36,244 bases of DNA, taken from Chrysochromulina tobinii. Taxonomy: Eukaryota > Haptophyta > Prymnesiales > Chrysochromulinaceae. This document shows, piece after piece, positions 24,914 through 34,300 of the stretch. Location: assembly GCA_001275005.1 (NCBI GenBank), contig JWZX01002258.1, positions 1 through 36,244 of the forward strand, written 5' to 3'. How positions within the stretch are numbered: the first letter of the stretch is position 1; each line of letters begins with the position of its first letter. Below the pieces are notes generated by a model. It saw only the letters and a list, made by a program, of their open reading frames with translations. It did no database searches and was not told where the DNA came from. Position numbers and translations under genes: made by a program.

Positions 24914-25559
24914 ATGGCGCGTGCAAGCCACGAGGGAGGGTTTGCCGGGCGCGGACCGCTTGCGGGACGGCGCGCGGCGGACGAGGAAGACGCCTCTTAT
25001 CTGCGACTGGGGAAGGGTGCGCTCGCGCGCCTCATGAGCGGCGAACAACGCCGTGCGACAAATGTCTCTCCTGACGTTTGCGCGGTCCTTTGGTAGATTT
25101 CTCGCGAGCCAAATGTCTCATGAACGCTGACGTGGCGCTCATCCTCGAGCGGAAGCGGGAAATCATGGAGGCGAAGGGCCAGGCGCCGAAGAGCGACTTC
25201 ATCAAAGCGTACAAGTATGTCAATCAGGTGAAGCAGTTCCGCGAAAAGCATGTGGTGGTGCAAGTTCGCAAGTGCGTCGCGCAAACACCTCGTTCGCATG
25301 CCACCCAGGACCTCCCATGCCCGCCCTCAGTTGATCAACGAATCGCCGCGTGCGCAACCGCCCTAATGCCAGGGAGCTCGAGGCATTTGGCCTCGAGCCT
25401 TTTGAGGTCGCTCAGCTCGGCAATCTGTGTCCGGAGACGGCGGCGGAGGCGAAAGCGCTGATCCCGTCACTCGAGAACATGGAGGGCCGTATGCTGGACA
25501 ATGCGCAGCTCACCGAGCTGCTGCAGCAGCTCGCTGCTAACAAGCAATTCTCCACATGA
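24914..25559 (+). CDS. RPB4: DNA-directed RNA polymerase II subunit RPB4
   Basis: Exons 24914-25016, 25097-25271 and 25373-25559 join in phase to 154 residues (human POLR2D has 142). EEDASYLRLGKDF aligns with the conserved EEDASQL start of RPB4. NADVALILERKREIMEAK is the first helix, FIKAYKYVNQVKQFREKHVVVQVRKEL the middle of the fold, and FEVAQLGNLCPETAAEAKALIPSLENM is the nearly invariant RPB4 signature. The tail LDDIQ-equivalent is LTELLQQLAANKQF. RPB4 pairs with RPB7 in the stalk of Pol II and acts in initiation and mRNA fate. Introns 25017-25096 (GTGCGC to GGTAG) and 25272-25372 (GTGCGT to GCCAG) contain no introner repeats. It lies 183 bp downstream of the NYN gene on the same strand. 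Confidence 0.95.
25017..25096 (+). other. RPB4 intron 1
   Basis: This 80-nt intron runs from GTGCGC to TTTGGTAG. It is placed by restoring LGKDFSRAK across a split aspartate codon. It has no repeat-family content. Confidence 0.85.
25272..25372 (+). other. RPB4 intron 2
   Basis: This 101-nt intron runs from GTGCGT to GCCAG. It is placed by restoring QVRKELEAFGLEPFE across a split lysine codon. It contains CTAAT close to the acceptor, a good branch-point candidate. It has no introner repeats. Confidence 0.85.
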
Positions 25560-25989
25560 TACGCCGACCGCGCGTTTAGGAACTTCCTACCATAGAACGA
25601 TTCGTGGCGCCCCGCCGGCCTGAGCCGGTCCGCGGACCCGAACCTGCGGGGGCACGCTTGCGAGCGCGACACTCCACAGTCTAAGTGGCAGCATGCCGAA
25701 ATGGAATCACATTTTTTTCATGAGTGTTCAATAAACGCGCTCCCCAGGCCGCGCATACGATCCCTTTCGTCGAACGCGTGGGCGGCCGCTCTGCCCTCTG
25801 GGGGCAGGAGCGTCCTCCCGGCGGGGTCCGAGGGCACGCTCTCTCTTGACTTCATCGGTTATGTCAGAGTACAGGAGCGGAAATAGAAACTGCGCTCTGT
25901 ATCGTGGAATCTGTGCTCCCTACGTTGGTAAGCCCTAGGTATCGACACTCGGAAATTTGTGGGTCCCTCATTTGCTGCGAGTGCGACCC

Positions 25990-26640
25990 AAGAGGGGTCC
26001 TCGGAAACTCGGAAACTCGGAATCTGGAATTTGGGGGTCCCCTGGGCTCGGACCCAAGAGGGGTCCTCGGAAACTCGGAAACGCGGAATCTGGAATCTGG
26101 GGATCCTTTGGGCTTGCGACCCAGGAGGGGCCCTCGGTCCAGCTCGGAAACTCAGAAACTTGGAATCTGGAATTTGGGAGCCCCTCTCCTCTGCCTTGGA
26201 CCGAAGAGGCAAGAGGGGGCCTCGGAAACTCGGAAACTCGGAATCTGGAATTTGGGGGCCGTCCCTTGCGCCTTGGGCTCGGACCCAAGAGGGGGCCTCG
26301 GAAACTCGGAAACTCGGAAAAATCTGGAATATGCCCAGGAGTATCCTGGAATCTGCACACTCGGAATCTTGGAATCTGGAATTTGCAGAGGAGTATCCTG
26401 GAATCTGCCCATGAGGAAACATGGAAATATCTGGATTTTGGGATCCCTCTGCGGACCCACGGAGGGGCCCCGGAAACTCGGAAACTTGGAATCTGGAATT
26501 TGCAGAGGAGTATCCTGGAGTCTACACAGAACACACTTGGAAACATGGAATCTGGATTTTGGCATCCCTCTGCAGACCCACGGAGAGGCCCCGGAAACTC
26601 GGAAACTCGGAATCTGGAATTTGCTATTTGGAAGAATTTG
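25990..26640. repeat. Minisatellite array 1 (GGAAACTCGG / GGAATCTGGAATTT units)
   Basis: Seven or more imperfect units of roughly 65-80 bp (wider spacing at two points) share the core CTCGGAAACTCGGAA, then TCTGGAATTTG and a GGACCC/GGGTCC-rich spacer. Internally each core is itself a tandem of the 8-nt GAAACTCG. The array reads this way on the plus strand. Confidence 0.85.
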
Positions 26641-26943
26641 GGTTTCCGTGCTGCAAGGTTGCCCCCCCCCCCCCTCGCGCTCTGGGTGACCGCTCATCCC
26701 TCCCCGGGCCCTCCCCGCCCTGGTCGACCGTGGGTCAACAGCTTTTCGTAAATGGACATCTCATGATTGTACATGTACCTCGAAACTCGGAATCTTGAAA
26801 AGTTTTGCGTTCGCGTTCAAGATGCCATCGGCACCAAAATCCGCTCGACCAAGAACGATCACCTACGCCACTATTTCCCGATCATGCCCTGCTGCCTTCG
26901 CTCACCATCGCGTACGTCGACTCGCAAAGAACGCAAAGATACA

Positions 26944-26974
26944 CTCGACACCGTCGCGTGACGACAGTGTCGAG
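26944..26974. repeat. Stem-loop, 13-bp arms
   Basis: The arms 26944-26956 (CTCGACACCGTCG) and 26962-26974 (CGACAGTGTCGAG) pair with one mismatch around a 5-nt loop. It lies between the two minisatellite arrays. Confidence 0.75.
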
Positions 26975-27014
26975 CGACAGGTCGCTCAAGTAGTAGCTCT
27001 TGTTCAGCAGCCAG

Positions 27015-27188
27015 TCAAAAGCGCCTACAGCGCAAGCCACTGCCAATGGCGCGCCTGTGCCTGCTGGCTTGGCAGGCGCCGCGCAAATCAAGCGCAAATC
27101 CAATCGTGCGGAAGTGGCGGTGCAGCATGTCCGCTGATACGGCCATCACAGCTGAGAAGAGCAGCGCGACTTTCAATGCGCCGCGCAT
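27015..27188 (-). CDS. Possible short secreted protein (57 aa), weakly supported
   Basis: The ATG at 27188 opens MRGALKVALLFSAVMAVSA, a textbook signal-peptide profile with an AxA-like cleavage site, followed by a short arginine-rich tail (DMLHRHFRTIGFALDL...). Another minus frame just downstream (AVACAVGAFDWLLNKSYYLSDLSLDTVVTRR, about 26900-27050) looks more protein-like than this tail, so an intron or frameshift may connect the two, but I found no convincing splice pair. No family is recognised. It could be a decayed gene between the arrays. Confidence 0.25.
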   Translation of the reverse strand: MRGALKVALLFSAVMAVSADMLHRHFRTIGFALDLRGACQASRHRRAIGSGLRCRRF

Positions 27189-27369
27189 CAGCCGGTGTGG
27201 CAAGGATGCGAGCGTGCTCCGACGCGATGCCGAGCCGCCCGCGGCGCGCGCTGCAGCGACGCGCGCTCTGGCCAAGCCGTTGCGCGCGCCGGGGGCCTTG
27301 CAACGTTGCAAGGGCCTTTCGCGTGCGGGAAACGTGCATACATGCAGCAGGGACATGCAGTACCGGTAA

Positions 27370-27730
27370 AGTGATCGCATTTTCCACTTTCCAAGATTCC
27401 GAGATTCCAAGACACAAGAAAAAAGAAAGGCGGTACCGGTTCAAAAACACCGGGGGAGCCGGACACACTATTTTGGGATTTCCAAGAACCAGCGCGGGTC
27501 ATCCAGATTCCAGATTCCACGCCTCGCCCCGGATTTTGGAGAAATGGACAGTTTCCAAGAACCGGCGCGGGCCATCCAGAATCCAGATTCCGCGCCTCGC
27601 CGCGGATTTTGGAACTTGGACAGATTTCAAGATCCAGATATCGCCATGCAGAATTATTCCAGATTACGCGCCTCGCCCTGCGATTTGGAAATTGAAAGAC
27701 AAAATACAGATTCCAAATTCCGAGACAGCA
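27370..27730. repeat. Minisatellite array 2, opposite orientation to array 1
   Basis: Units built from CAGATTCC, GATTCCAAG and GCCTCGCC...GGATTTTGGA repeat three to four times. The core ATTCCAGATTCC is the reverse complement of the GGAATCTGGAAT core of array 1, so the two arrays face each other across about 700 bp. Confidence 0.75.
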
Positions 27731-28069
27731 GTTTCTGTTTACGCTCCTGCACTCATGCCTCACCGGCAATCCGGGCGGGATGCGGCATGCGCGCGGCGGC
27801 GGCGGTCCTGCCGCGGGCGAGCCGCGCGGACGGGCCGCGGAGCCATCGATCTTCGATGCCCGCTTGCCCGGAGCGCGGCCGCGCTCGAGCGCGCGATGCG
27901 TCATGCGAAGTTGATGAAATTTTTTGGGGGGATCGGTGTAGCTGGGCCAGTCGGACTTAATATACCTTGCCTAAGCGTTTGCTGCATCAATGTGATTCAA
28001 GGAGAGTATACCAAAGGCCGACGCGGTGGCCTCGCACGCCCAACGTGGGACCATCCCACGGCGCGTTTC

Positions 28070-28651
28070 TCACGAGATCTCTGCAGGCGCGGGCGAGTCG
28101 CTGGAGCTCTGGGCAGTCGATGTCTCCGCCGCCGCGGCCTTCGCCGCCTCCTCGGCCGCGAGCTCTGCCTCGCGCGCGAGGATCATCTTCATACGAGCTT
28201 TCTTGAGGACCGCGTCCAGTTTGACCATCGACTTATCCTTGAGCGCGGCCTCAAGCTCCTCGAGCTCGTCAATGTCCTCGCATGCGGCGATGAGCTCCTC
28301 CACCTTTGCAACCTTCTCCTTCAGCTCCATGCTCGCCAGCTTGCCCTGGCCCTTGATGAAGCACCCCTCGCCATTGCACTGTTCGCATACCTCGGTGAGG
28401 ACACGGAAGCCATACTGCCGCTGGACGGTGCCGTGCGCCTGGCAGGCCTGGCACATGGTCACTTCGGTCATTTTCTGCTCGGAACTCGAAAGCACATCGC
28501 GGCGAACGTCACGACTCGCCTCCGCTTGCAGGTCAGCACGCGGACGGCTGTACTTCTTGCGAAGCTTCTCGATGTCGATGTCACTGCGAGAGCGAGCACG
28601 GACCACCGGACGAGTGAGCGAAGGCGGAGGGGGCGGCCGGTGGCCTGACAA
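28070..28651 (-). CDS. DnaJ-type CXXC zinc-finger protein with C-terminal coiled coil
   Basis: 193 residues in a single exon. The N-terminus is Pro- and Arg-rich, then SDIDIEKLRKKYSRPRADL. Zinc ligands are C67-x2-C70 (CQAC) and C89-x2-C92 plus C97 (CEQCNGEGC), separated by an 18-residue strand segment (QRQYGFRVLTEV). This follows half of the DnaJ cysteine-rich domain, as in small zinc-finger proteins of the BSD2/LQY1 type. From about residue 105 to 180 a charged heptad region (MELKEKVAKVEELIAACEDIDELEELEAALKDK) predicts a coiled coil. DnaJ-type zinc fingers act in thiol chemistry or unfolded-protein binding; the client is unknown. No clear transit peptide. The divergent partner starts at 28935. 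Confidence 0.7.
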   Translation of the reverse strand: MSGHRPPPPPSLTRPVVRARSRSDIDIEKLRKKYSRPRADLQAEASRDVRRDVLSSSEQKMTEVTMCQACQAHGTVQRQYGFRVLTEVCEQCNGEGCFIKGQGKLASMELKEKVAKVEELIAACEDIDELEELEAALKDKSMVKLDAVLKKARMKMILAREAELAAEEAAKAAAAETSTAQSSSDSPAPAEIS

Positions 28652-28934
28652 CAGAAGAGTGTTCTGTCAAGCTGCCTTACTCGGTGTTGTTGGGTTTAAC
28701 CTGTACCGGCGCGTCATGGATCACGGCTTGCGTCATGGAGATCCGTTGGCAGGCGAAGCCGAAGGAGCGAGTGTGAACGAATGGTCGACGGTTCGGTCAG
28801 ACGGGTTTGAGGTGAACGCGCGTGTTATACTGGGGGGGAACAGTCGTTGGAGCCGGATACGGGTGCGCCCCCGACCCCAAATTTGGGGAAACACGGGCGC
28901 CCGCCGCCGCGCCGCCGTCTTCCGCCGCCATACG

Positions 28935-30845
28935 ATGGCCACCTCGTCGCGACGAAGCGCTGCCGCTCTTTCCGCCGCTGCCCGCGAGCGCGCAACAGAG
29001 TACGTGAGCGAGCGCAAACCAATGGTGACTGCTGACGGGGAGGCTGCCGATCTCGGGGACGATCTCGAGATCGACAGGACGCGTGCTGCTGTTGATTGCG
29101 CAATCCAACGATTGCGTCAATCAAACGATGAGTTGCTCGGGCGCTCGAAGCGCACTAAGGGACAATGTTGCCGCCGCTGCTGCTGCTGCTGCTGCTGTCT
29201 CCTGCTTCTTCTGGCGCTTGCTGGCGCCATCATAAAGGCGCTCCTTGACCATGAAGGACCGTTGGCTCTTCCGGAGAAGAGCCCTGTGCGGCTGTGGCCA
29301 CGCCTGATTGCGAGCTCGCAGCTGTTCAACCTGGTCCTGCAACCGAGCGCAACCTCTCGTAAAGGGCGCGAATACTTTGAGCAGCAACTGCCCCTGTTGG
29401 AGGCGAGCGCGCGCAGCTTCGACTGCCTCGACTACTGGTGCAAGAACCTGACCGTGCCGTCCATGGAAACGAATTGGTTCCCCGGGTTACAGAAGTACGA
29501 GTGGTACTCGCTGCTCACATATCGGTACGACATGATGCTCGAGAAGATGCGCGCCGACCCGCGCGCCGACGACTTCCGCATGGAGAAGAACAAGTGCGAC
29601 ATGTATGACTGGTACGCGCTCAACGGGTTTCGTGCGATGCGCGTCATCTACAGGTGGTCGGCGCGCGGCGAGTGGGGCACCTCGCCCGCGAGTGGGGCCC
29701 AACAGGTGGTCACCGACCTGCTCGAAAACCGCACGGGCCATGACTTTCCGATGTACCTGAAGATGTGCCATCTCACTCAGGGCTGGCAGCGTGCGACGCG
29801 ACGGCTCAAGAGCCGCGAGGAGCTCGAGGCCAATCGTGCAGAGGTTGAGGACTGGATTGGAAAGCTGTGGGCAGTGCACCCGGACGACTGGGAGAGGCCT
29901 TGGGCGGCGGCGCACAACATGCTCACCGACACGCTCTCGCCTGGCGCGTTGGTGCAGGAGCTGTACCCTGGCAATTTCGTGGGCAACTACGACCCAGCTG
30001 CAGAGGAGGTCGGTGCGGTCGTGGAGTTGAAGACGTATGTGATCTGGGGGCACGCGTACATGGGTTCGATCCACGACATCCTGCTGCTGCGCGACGGTAC
30101 GATGGAGGATTACCATGATCAATGGCTCTCGATGCTCCATGGGCACGTGTCCTCCAAGGTGCTCCAGTGGGTTGTGACTGAGGGGCACCTCGAGCGCGCC
30201 TTTTTCATGGCCGAAACTGCAGCGCTGGTCGCCGGGATGGACATGGTGCGCATGGACTTTTTCCTTCGCAAAGGCGATCCCGCGGGCATTGTTTTCAACG
30301 AGGACTCGATCTCGTCGGCACGCAGCCCAATCTACCACCACCATTTCGACCACATGTCGTACGCGTGGGCGCGCGGCCACGTCGAGCGCTGGTACCGCCC
30401 TTTTGACGCCGGTGGCAAGCGCACGTATGAGCTCAGCCTGCACGACGAGGTGGTTCCCAACAAGCAGCGCATTCGGCTCAAGCTGGCCAGTAACGCTGCG
30501 CTCGCAGAGGAGGTGGGGCTGCACATGTCAAGCCGCTCGTCTCAACCTCCGCCTCCGCCTCCAACGCCCGCGCCCGCTCTGACGGTGCCCACAACGCCGT
30601 ATGGCTCGTGCTGGATGCAGCACCCATCGGGCTGTCCGTGCGCAGCTGGCAGTGGCTGCCGCACTGCGAACAGTACGGCGTACTTCCCCGTAGGGTGGAA
30701 CCGCGACACGTATGGCGAGAACAATCTCAACTCGCGCACGTTCGAGGGTTGCATGGCGCGTGCTATCGGCGAGAACGCATGGTGTGGCACGACGAACGTC
30801 GAGACGTACTATGTGCCCTTCCCGTCTCCATCGCCCCCCCCGTGA
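28935..30845 (+). CDS. Type II membrane protein, TupA/ATP-grasp-like, with C-terminal Cys-rich module
   Basis: ATG 28935 gives 636 residues; the frame is open about 900 bp upstream but that overlaps the opposite gene. A cytosolic tail of about 80 residues is followed by a membrane segment made of polycysteine and leucine (about 82-104). The lumenal part has YEWYSLLTYRYDMMLEKMR, LQELYPGNFVGNYDP-type loops, VVELKTYVIWGHAYMGSIHDILLLRDGTMED, and MDMVRMDFFLRKGDPAGIVFNEDS. The VRMDFF...NED pattern resembles the metal-binding strand of TupA-like ATP-grasp enzymes of cell-surface glycan assembly; this is a motif-level inference. The C-terminal 75 residues form a Trp/Cys module (GSCWMQHPSGCPC, WNRDTYGEN, FEGCMARAIGENAWCGTT, YYVPF) after a Pro-rich hinge. 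Golgi surface-glycan or scale synthesis is plausible. Confidence 0.6.
   Translation: MATSSRRSAAALSAAARERATEYVSERKPMVTADGEAADLGDDLEIDRTRAAVDCAIQRLRQSNDELLGRSKRTKGQCCRRCCCCCCCLLLLLALAGAIIKALLDHEGPLALPEKSPVRLWPRLIASSQLFNLVLQPSATSRKGREYFEQQLPLLEASARSFDCLDYWCKNLTVPSMETNWFPGLQKYEWYSLLTYRYDMMLEKMRADPRADDFRMEKNKCDMYDWYALNGFRAMRVIYRWSARGEWGTSPASGAQQVVTDLLENRTGHDFPMYLKMCHLTQGWQRATRRLKSREELEANRAEVEDWIGKLWAVHPDDWERPWAAAHNMLTDTLSPGALVQELYPGNFVGNYDPAAEEVGAVVELKTYVIWGHAYMGSIHDILLLRDGTMEDYHDQWLSMLHGHVSSKVLQWVVTEGHLERAFFMAETAALVAGMDMVRMDFFLRKGDPAGIVFNEDSISSARSPIYHHHFDHMSYAWARGHVERWYRPFDAGGKRTYELSLHDEVVPNKQRIRLKLASNAALAEEVGLHMSSRSSQPPPPPPTPAPALTVPTTPYGSCWMQHPSGCPCAAGSGCRTANSTAYFPVGWNRDTYGENNLNSRTFEGCMARAIGENAWCGTTNVETYYVPFPSPSPPP
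29173..29198 (+). repeat. TGC microsatellite encoding polycysteine in a membrane segment
   Basis: A run of TGC triplets encodes seven consecutive cysteines directly before LLLLLALAG. Together with CCRR upstream, ten cysteines sit at the cytosolic edge of the only membrane helix. Confidence 0.85.
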
Positions 30846-31308
30846 GTTTGCTACACTTAAGGTGCTGTCCTGCGCGGATGACGCGCGACGCGTGCGTGCG
30901 TGCGGTTCTATCTGTGAAGGCCGTTTCGATGAGCTTTACAGTCACCGGTCCGGCTCGTAGCACGTATCTTGCCATAGATCGTGTTCGGGAGTGCGCTGCG
31001 CTCCCCTCCGTTATATTAGCCATATAGGTGGACTCTCTCGTCATATCCATAGTGCAGCTGTAAAGTTTAATCTGAAACGTGGATCAAATGACGGGGGTCC
31101 TCGTTCTAAAGTGTAAAAACCCACTGTCGGGTCTTCTGTGCTCTGCCTCGGCCCTCGCTGCCTCGGCGGCTATGCTCTAAAAGCGCTTTCGTAGATGAAG
31201 ATGTGGGCATTCGCGATTGCGGAAAAGCGGAATTGGGAATGGGGCTCGACTCACGGTCCGACGGCGCGGTGCGGTGGTCGGTGCAGACTGCAGTGTGGCT
31301 ACGGTAGG
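30846..31308. other. Convergent intergenic region
   Basis: 463 bp between two converging genes, AT-richer than the flanks. I see no gene, RNA or long repeat. Confidence 0.6.
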
Positions 31309-34300
31309 CTAGATGCTACGGAAGGGGTTGAGCCGGCGGACGCCGCCGTCATTCTCGGTACCCATGGGGCGTAGCGCCGTGCGCAACGTGTGCGGCGGCG
31401 CCTCGCCGCGGCAGTGAAGAGCCGACGTGTCGGCGACGACGATCGTTTGTTCCACGTCTGGAAGTGGCAGGATGGGCGTAGCGCGAGGGAGCCCGATCGC
31501 GTGCAGTACGGCGGCGGCCTGGGTGCATGTGCTCGAGGCAGCATCGAAGCGGATCGACGGCTCTTTGAGTACGTCGGGTGCGTTGGCCTGGGTGCGCCCG
31601 TACAGCCAGCGCAGCTTCGCTGGGGAGCAGCGGTGCGAGCCGCGCACCACGTGCAGCGGCCCCTCAGCCTCGCTCATGTTTCGAGGGTACACCCAAATCT
31701 TGACCACGCTGTGGAACGTGTCCATGTGCAGAGCGTACTGCGGGTCGCCGGCCACGTGTCGCACGGCCCGGGGCACAAAGCGAAGCGTGTGCTCGGGCAT
31801 CGACGAGGCAGCCGCCATCCGAAGGACCTCATTGAGTCGCTCGTTACCAGTCCCACGTGAGGATGTATACTCTGCCCAATCTAGCAGTAGGACACCGTCA
31901 CGCTCCCATGCCGGCCGTAGCGCCTCCGCCTCCGCCGACCAGTTGGATGCGAGTCGGCGGCGCGAGTCGTCCATCCGCTCAGCGAGTAGTACCCGCAGCA
32001 AGTGCAGCCCAGCCGCATTGAGGGCATGAGGCACGAAGCGCACGGCAGAGAGCACAGCATCGATAAGCACGATACCCTGCATCGTGGCGATGGGCTCCGT
32101 GGCCGCACGGACCACGCGCCCGACCAAGTCGGCTACGCTCACACGTGTCACCGCCTTGAACATCGCCGCGTCGTCGTCGCTCACGTGCTCAAGGACGAGC
32201 GCACGAAGCCGCTCTACCTCTACCTCTACCTCTGGCGCCACGCGCGCAGCGGCGGCGGCGGCTTCGGCGTCGGCGTCGGTGGCGAGGGACGCCGCGGCGG
32301 AGGCTTCGGCGCGGGTCTCGGACGAGGATGGCTCGGACGCGGATGGCGTACGGAAAGCGAGCAGCATGTGGAAACCCCCGAAGGCGGCAGTGAGCGCACC
32401 CGGCACAAGGCAACCGCCCGCATGCTCGCCGCCAAATGGCACGCGCCCGAGCGCGTTGTCGAGCAGGCAGATGCCCTGCCGGCCTGAGGGGGCGTTGAGC
32501 ACTGTGTCGAGCCATACCGTGTTGCCATCCATCGGCATCACGTCGAATGAGTAGAAGCGCCATTGGACGGTACAGCCGATGCGCGCGCTCAGGGCCAGGC
32601 CGGTCCCGACCCATGAGCCAAGCGGTGTTAGCTGCAGCTGATCATCTGGATCATCTGCGGATCGTACGATAGCAAGGCCGGGATCATCTACGGATCGTAC
32701 GATAGTAAGGCCGGGCGTCATCTCGTATGGCAGGGCCGTCCACACGACGCATTGGTTGCCTGCGCCGGGCACCATGGTGGCCGTCTCCATCGTAGTCGTC
32801 GTGAGGCCGGCCGCAGAGACAACAGTGGGGGAGGAAGAGGGGGCGGCGGCTGGCTTCTCGAGGATCGTCAGCTGACTTTCGCGCCTGCTCAGGAGCCGCT
32901 GGTCACCCGAAGGGCACGGGATGGGCAGGTCGAGCGTCTGGATCACGGGGCACTTGGCCGCGGCGTGGTACTCGAGCACGAGAGTCGTGCGTGCGATGAG
33001 TCCCTCGGGGACTCCCCGATGGAGAGTATTGGTGTCGAAGACGAAGCCGGAGCCGCGCGGGCCTCCGAGGAAGGCCACCGTGTACTCGGAGCGCACGAAG
33101 CCATCGGTGTATCGCGAGTGCTCGTACCCCTCGAAAGAGTAATGGAGCAGACCGTGCGAGCCCGCCGCGACGAGCGTGGGGTGACCTCCCGCCTCTGGCC
33201 GAGGGTCGACTGCATGCAGCCGAACGAAGATCTTGAGGCGGTTGCCTGCGCGGTCATTGTGCCAGAGCCCCGCGATATTCTGTGCGCCGCTTGCATTCGG
33301 TGCGAGGCGAACTGCCTTGTACCCGTCGAGAGCCGCGTCTGGTCCCAGGTAGGCCCGAACAGCCTTGAGGATCGTGCTGTTCGAGAGGAGCGGGGCAAGG
33401 GCTGGCAAGTACACACGCGTCGCCATGCTCGCTCCGTTGGAGGCGACGGACGTGACGGCGGGGTCGGGCTGTGCAAGGGCGGCGTCGACCGCCTCCTCGA
33501 TTGCGTTGATATCAAGCCCGAAGTCGTCGATTGTGGCCAGCCCCTCCTGCTGCAGCCCGCGCGCGATCGCAGCGGCGGCCGGGTCGTCGGCCTCGAGCGC
33601 CTCGATCGCCTTCGGCTCGCCAACAGCCTTGTCGAGGTCCCACACGATGTTGACACGTGGCGACAGGTAAAGGAGGCGTAACAGCCCAATCTCCCGGCAG
33701 CTCGCATTCAGCGCGCTCAGTAACGGCCGGCGCATGATGCCCGCGTCGTTCCACTGCAGCACGCCCTCGCCGACCAGCCGGCGCAGCGCCGCCGCGTCCG
33801 CTTCGTGTGCCCTCAGGTACCGAATGAGGGCGCGCCGCCGCGCGCGGTACTCGGCTTGAAGCCCTTCGCTGAAGACGTACGCCCGGCGCGCCACCTCGGG
33901 TCGAAATGGGTCCGGCAGCCCCGCGAGAACACTGTCGTCGTCGTCGTCGGTTTCGTCGGTTTCATCGGTTTCATCGCCTTGAGTCTCGTCGGTTTTGTCG
34001 GTTTCGTCGGTTTCATCGGTTTCATCGCCTTGAGTCTCGAGAGTCTCGTCGGTTTCTGTCTCGTCGGCGCGCTGTGCTGTCGGGGCTGCGCATGCGGCGT
34101 CCGCGCCGCTCGGCTGCCGCGGCTCTGTCTCGACATATGGACTCACGTCATCTGTGCGGACGTCATATGTACTCGTCATATAGACTGCCTCGTCATATGT
34201 ACTCACGTGGCAGTCGACAGGCGAGACGCGCGAGCTCGACCCCTCACGCTTGGCGCACTCGAGGAGTAGCGCTTGCGCCATCAGCACGACCCCAAAGTCC

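Larger units (their letters stand above)
25560..28069. other. Gene-poor, repeat-rich intergenic stretch
   Basis: About 2.5 kb without a gene I can support strongly. It contains minisatellite array 1 (about 25990-26640), a stem-loop at 26944-26974, a possible short secreted ORF (27015-27188 minus), and an opposed array 2 (about 27370-27730). Long open frames here translate the repeats and are not credible genes. Confidence 0.6.

Noticed and set aside
25904-26798. Several long overlapping open frames with SETRKLGIWNLEFG-type repeats
   Set aside because: They are translations of the minisatellite array in three frames; none has non-repeat domain sequence.
28026-28934. N-terminal extension of the TupA-like gene's open frame
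   Set aside because: It overlaps the DnaJ-zinc gene on the other strand and has no domain-like content; ATG 28935 directly precedes a sensible cytosolic tail and membrane helix.
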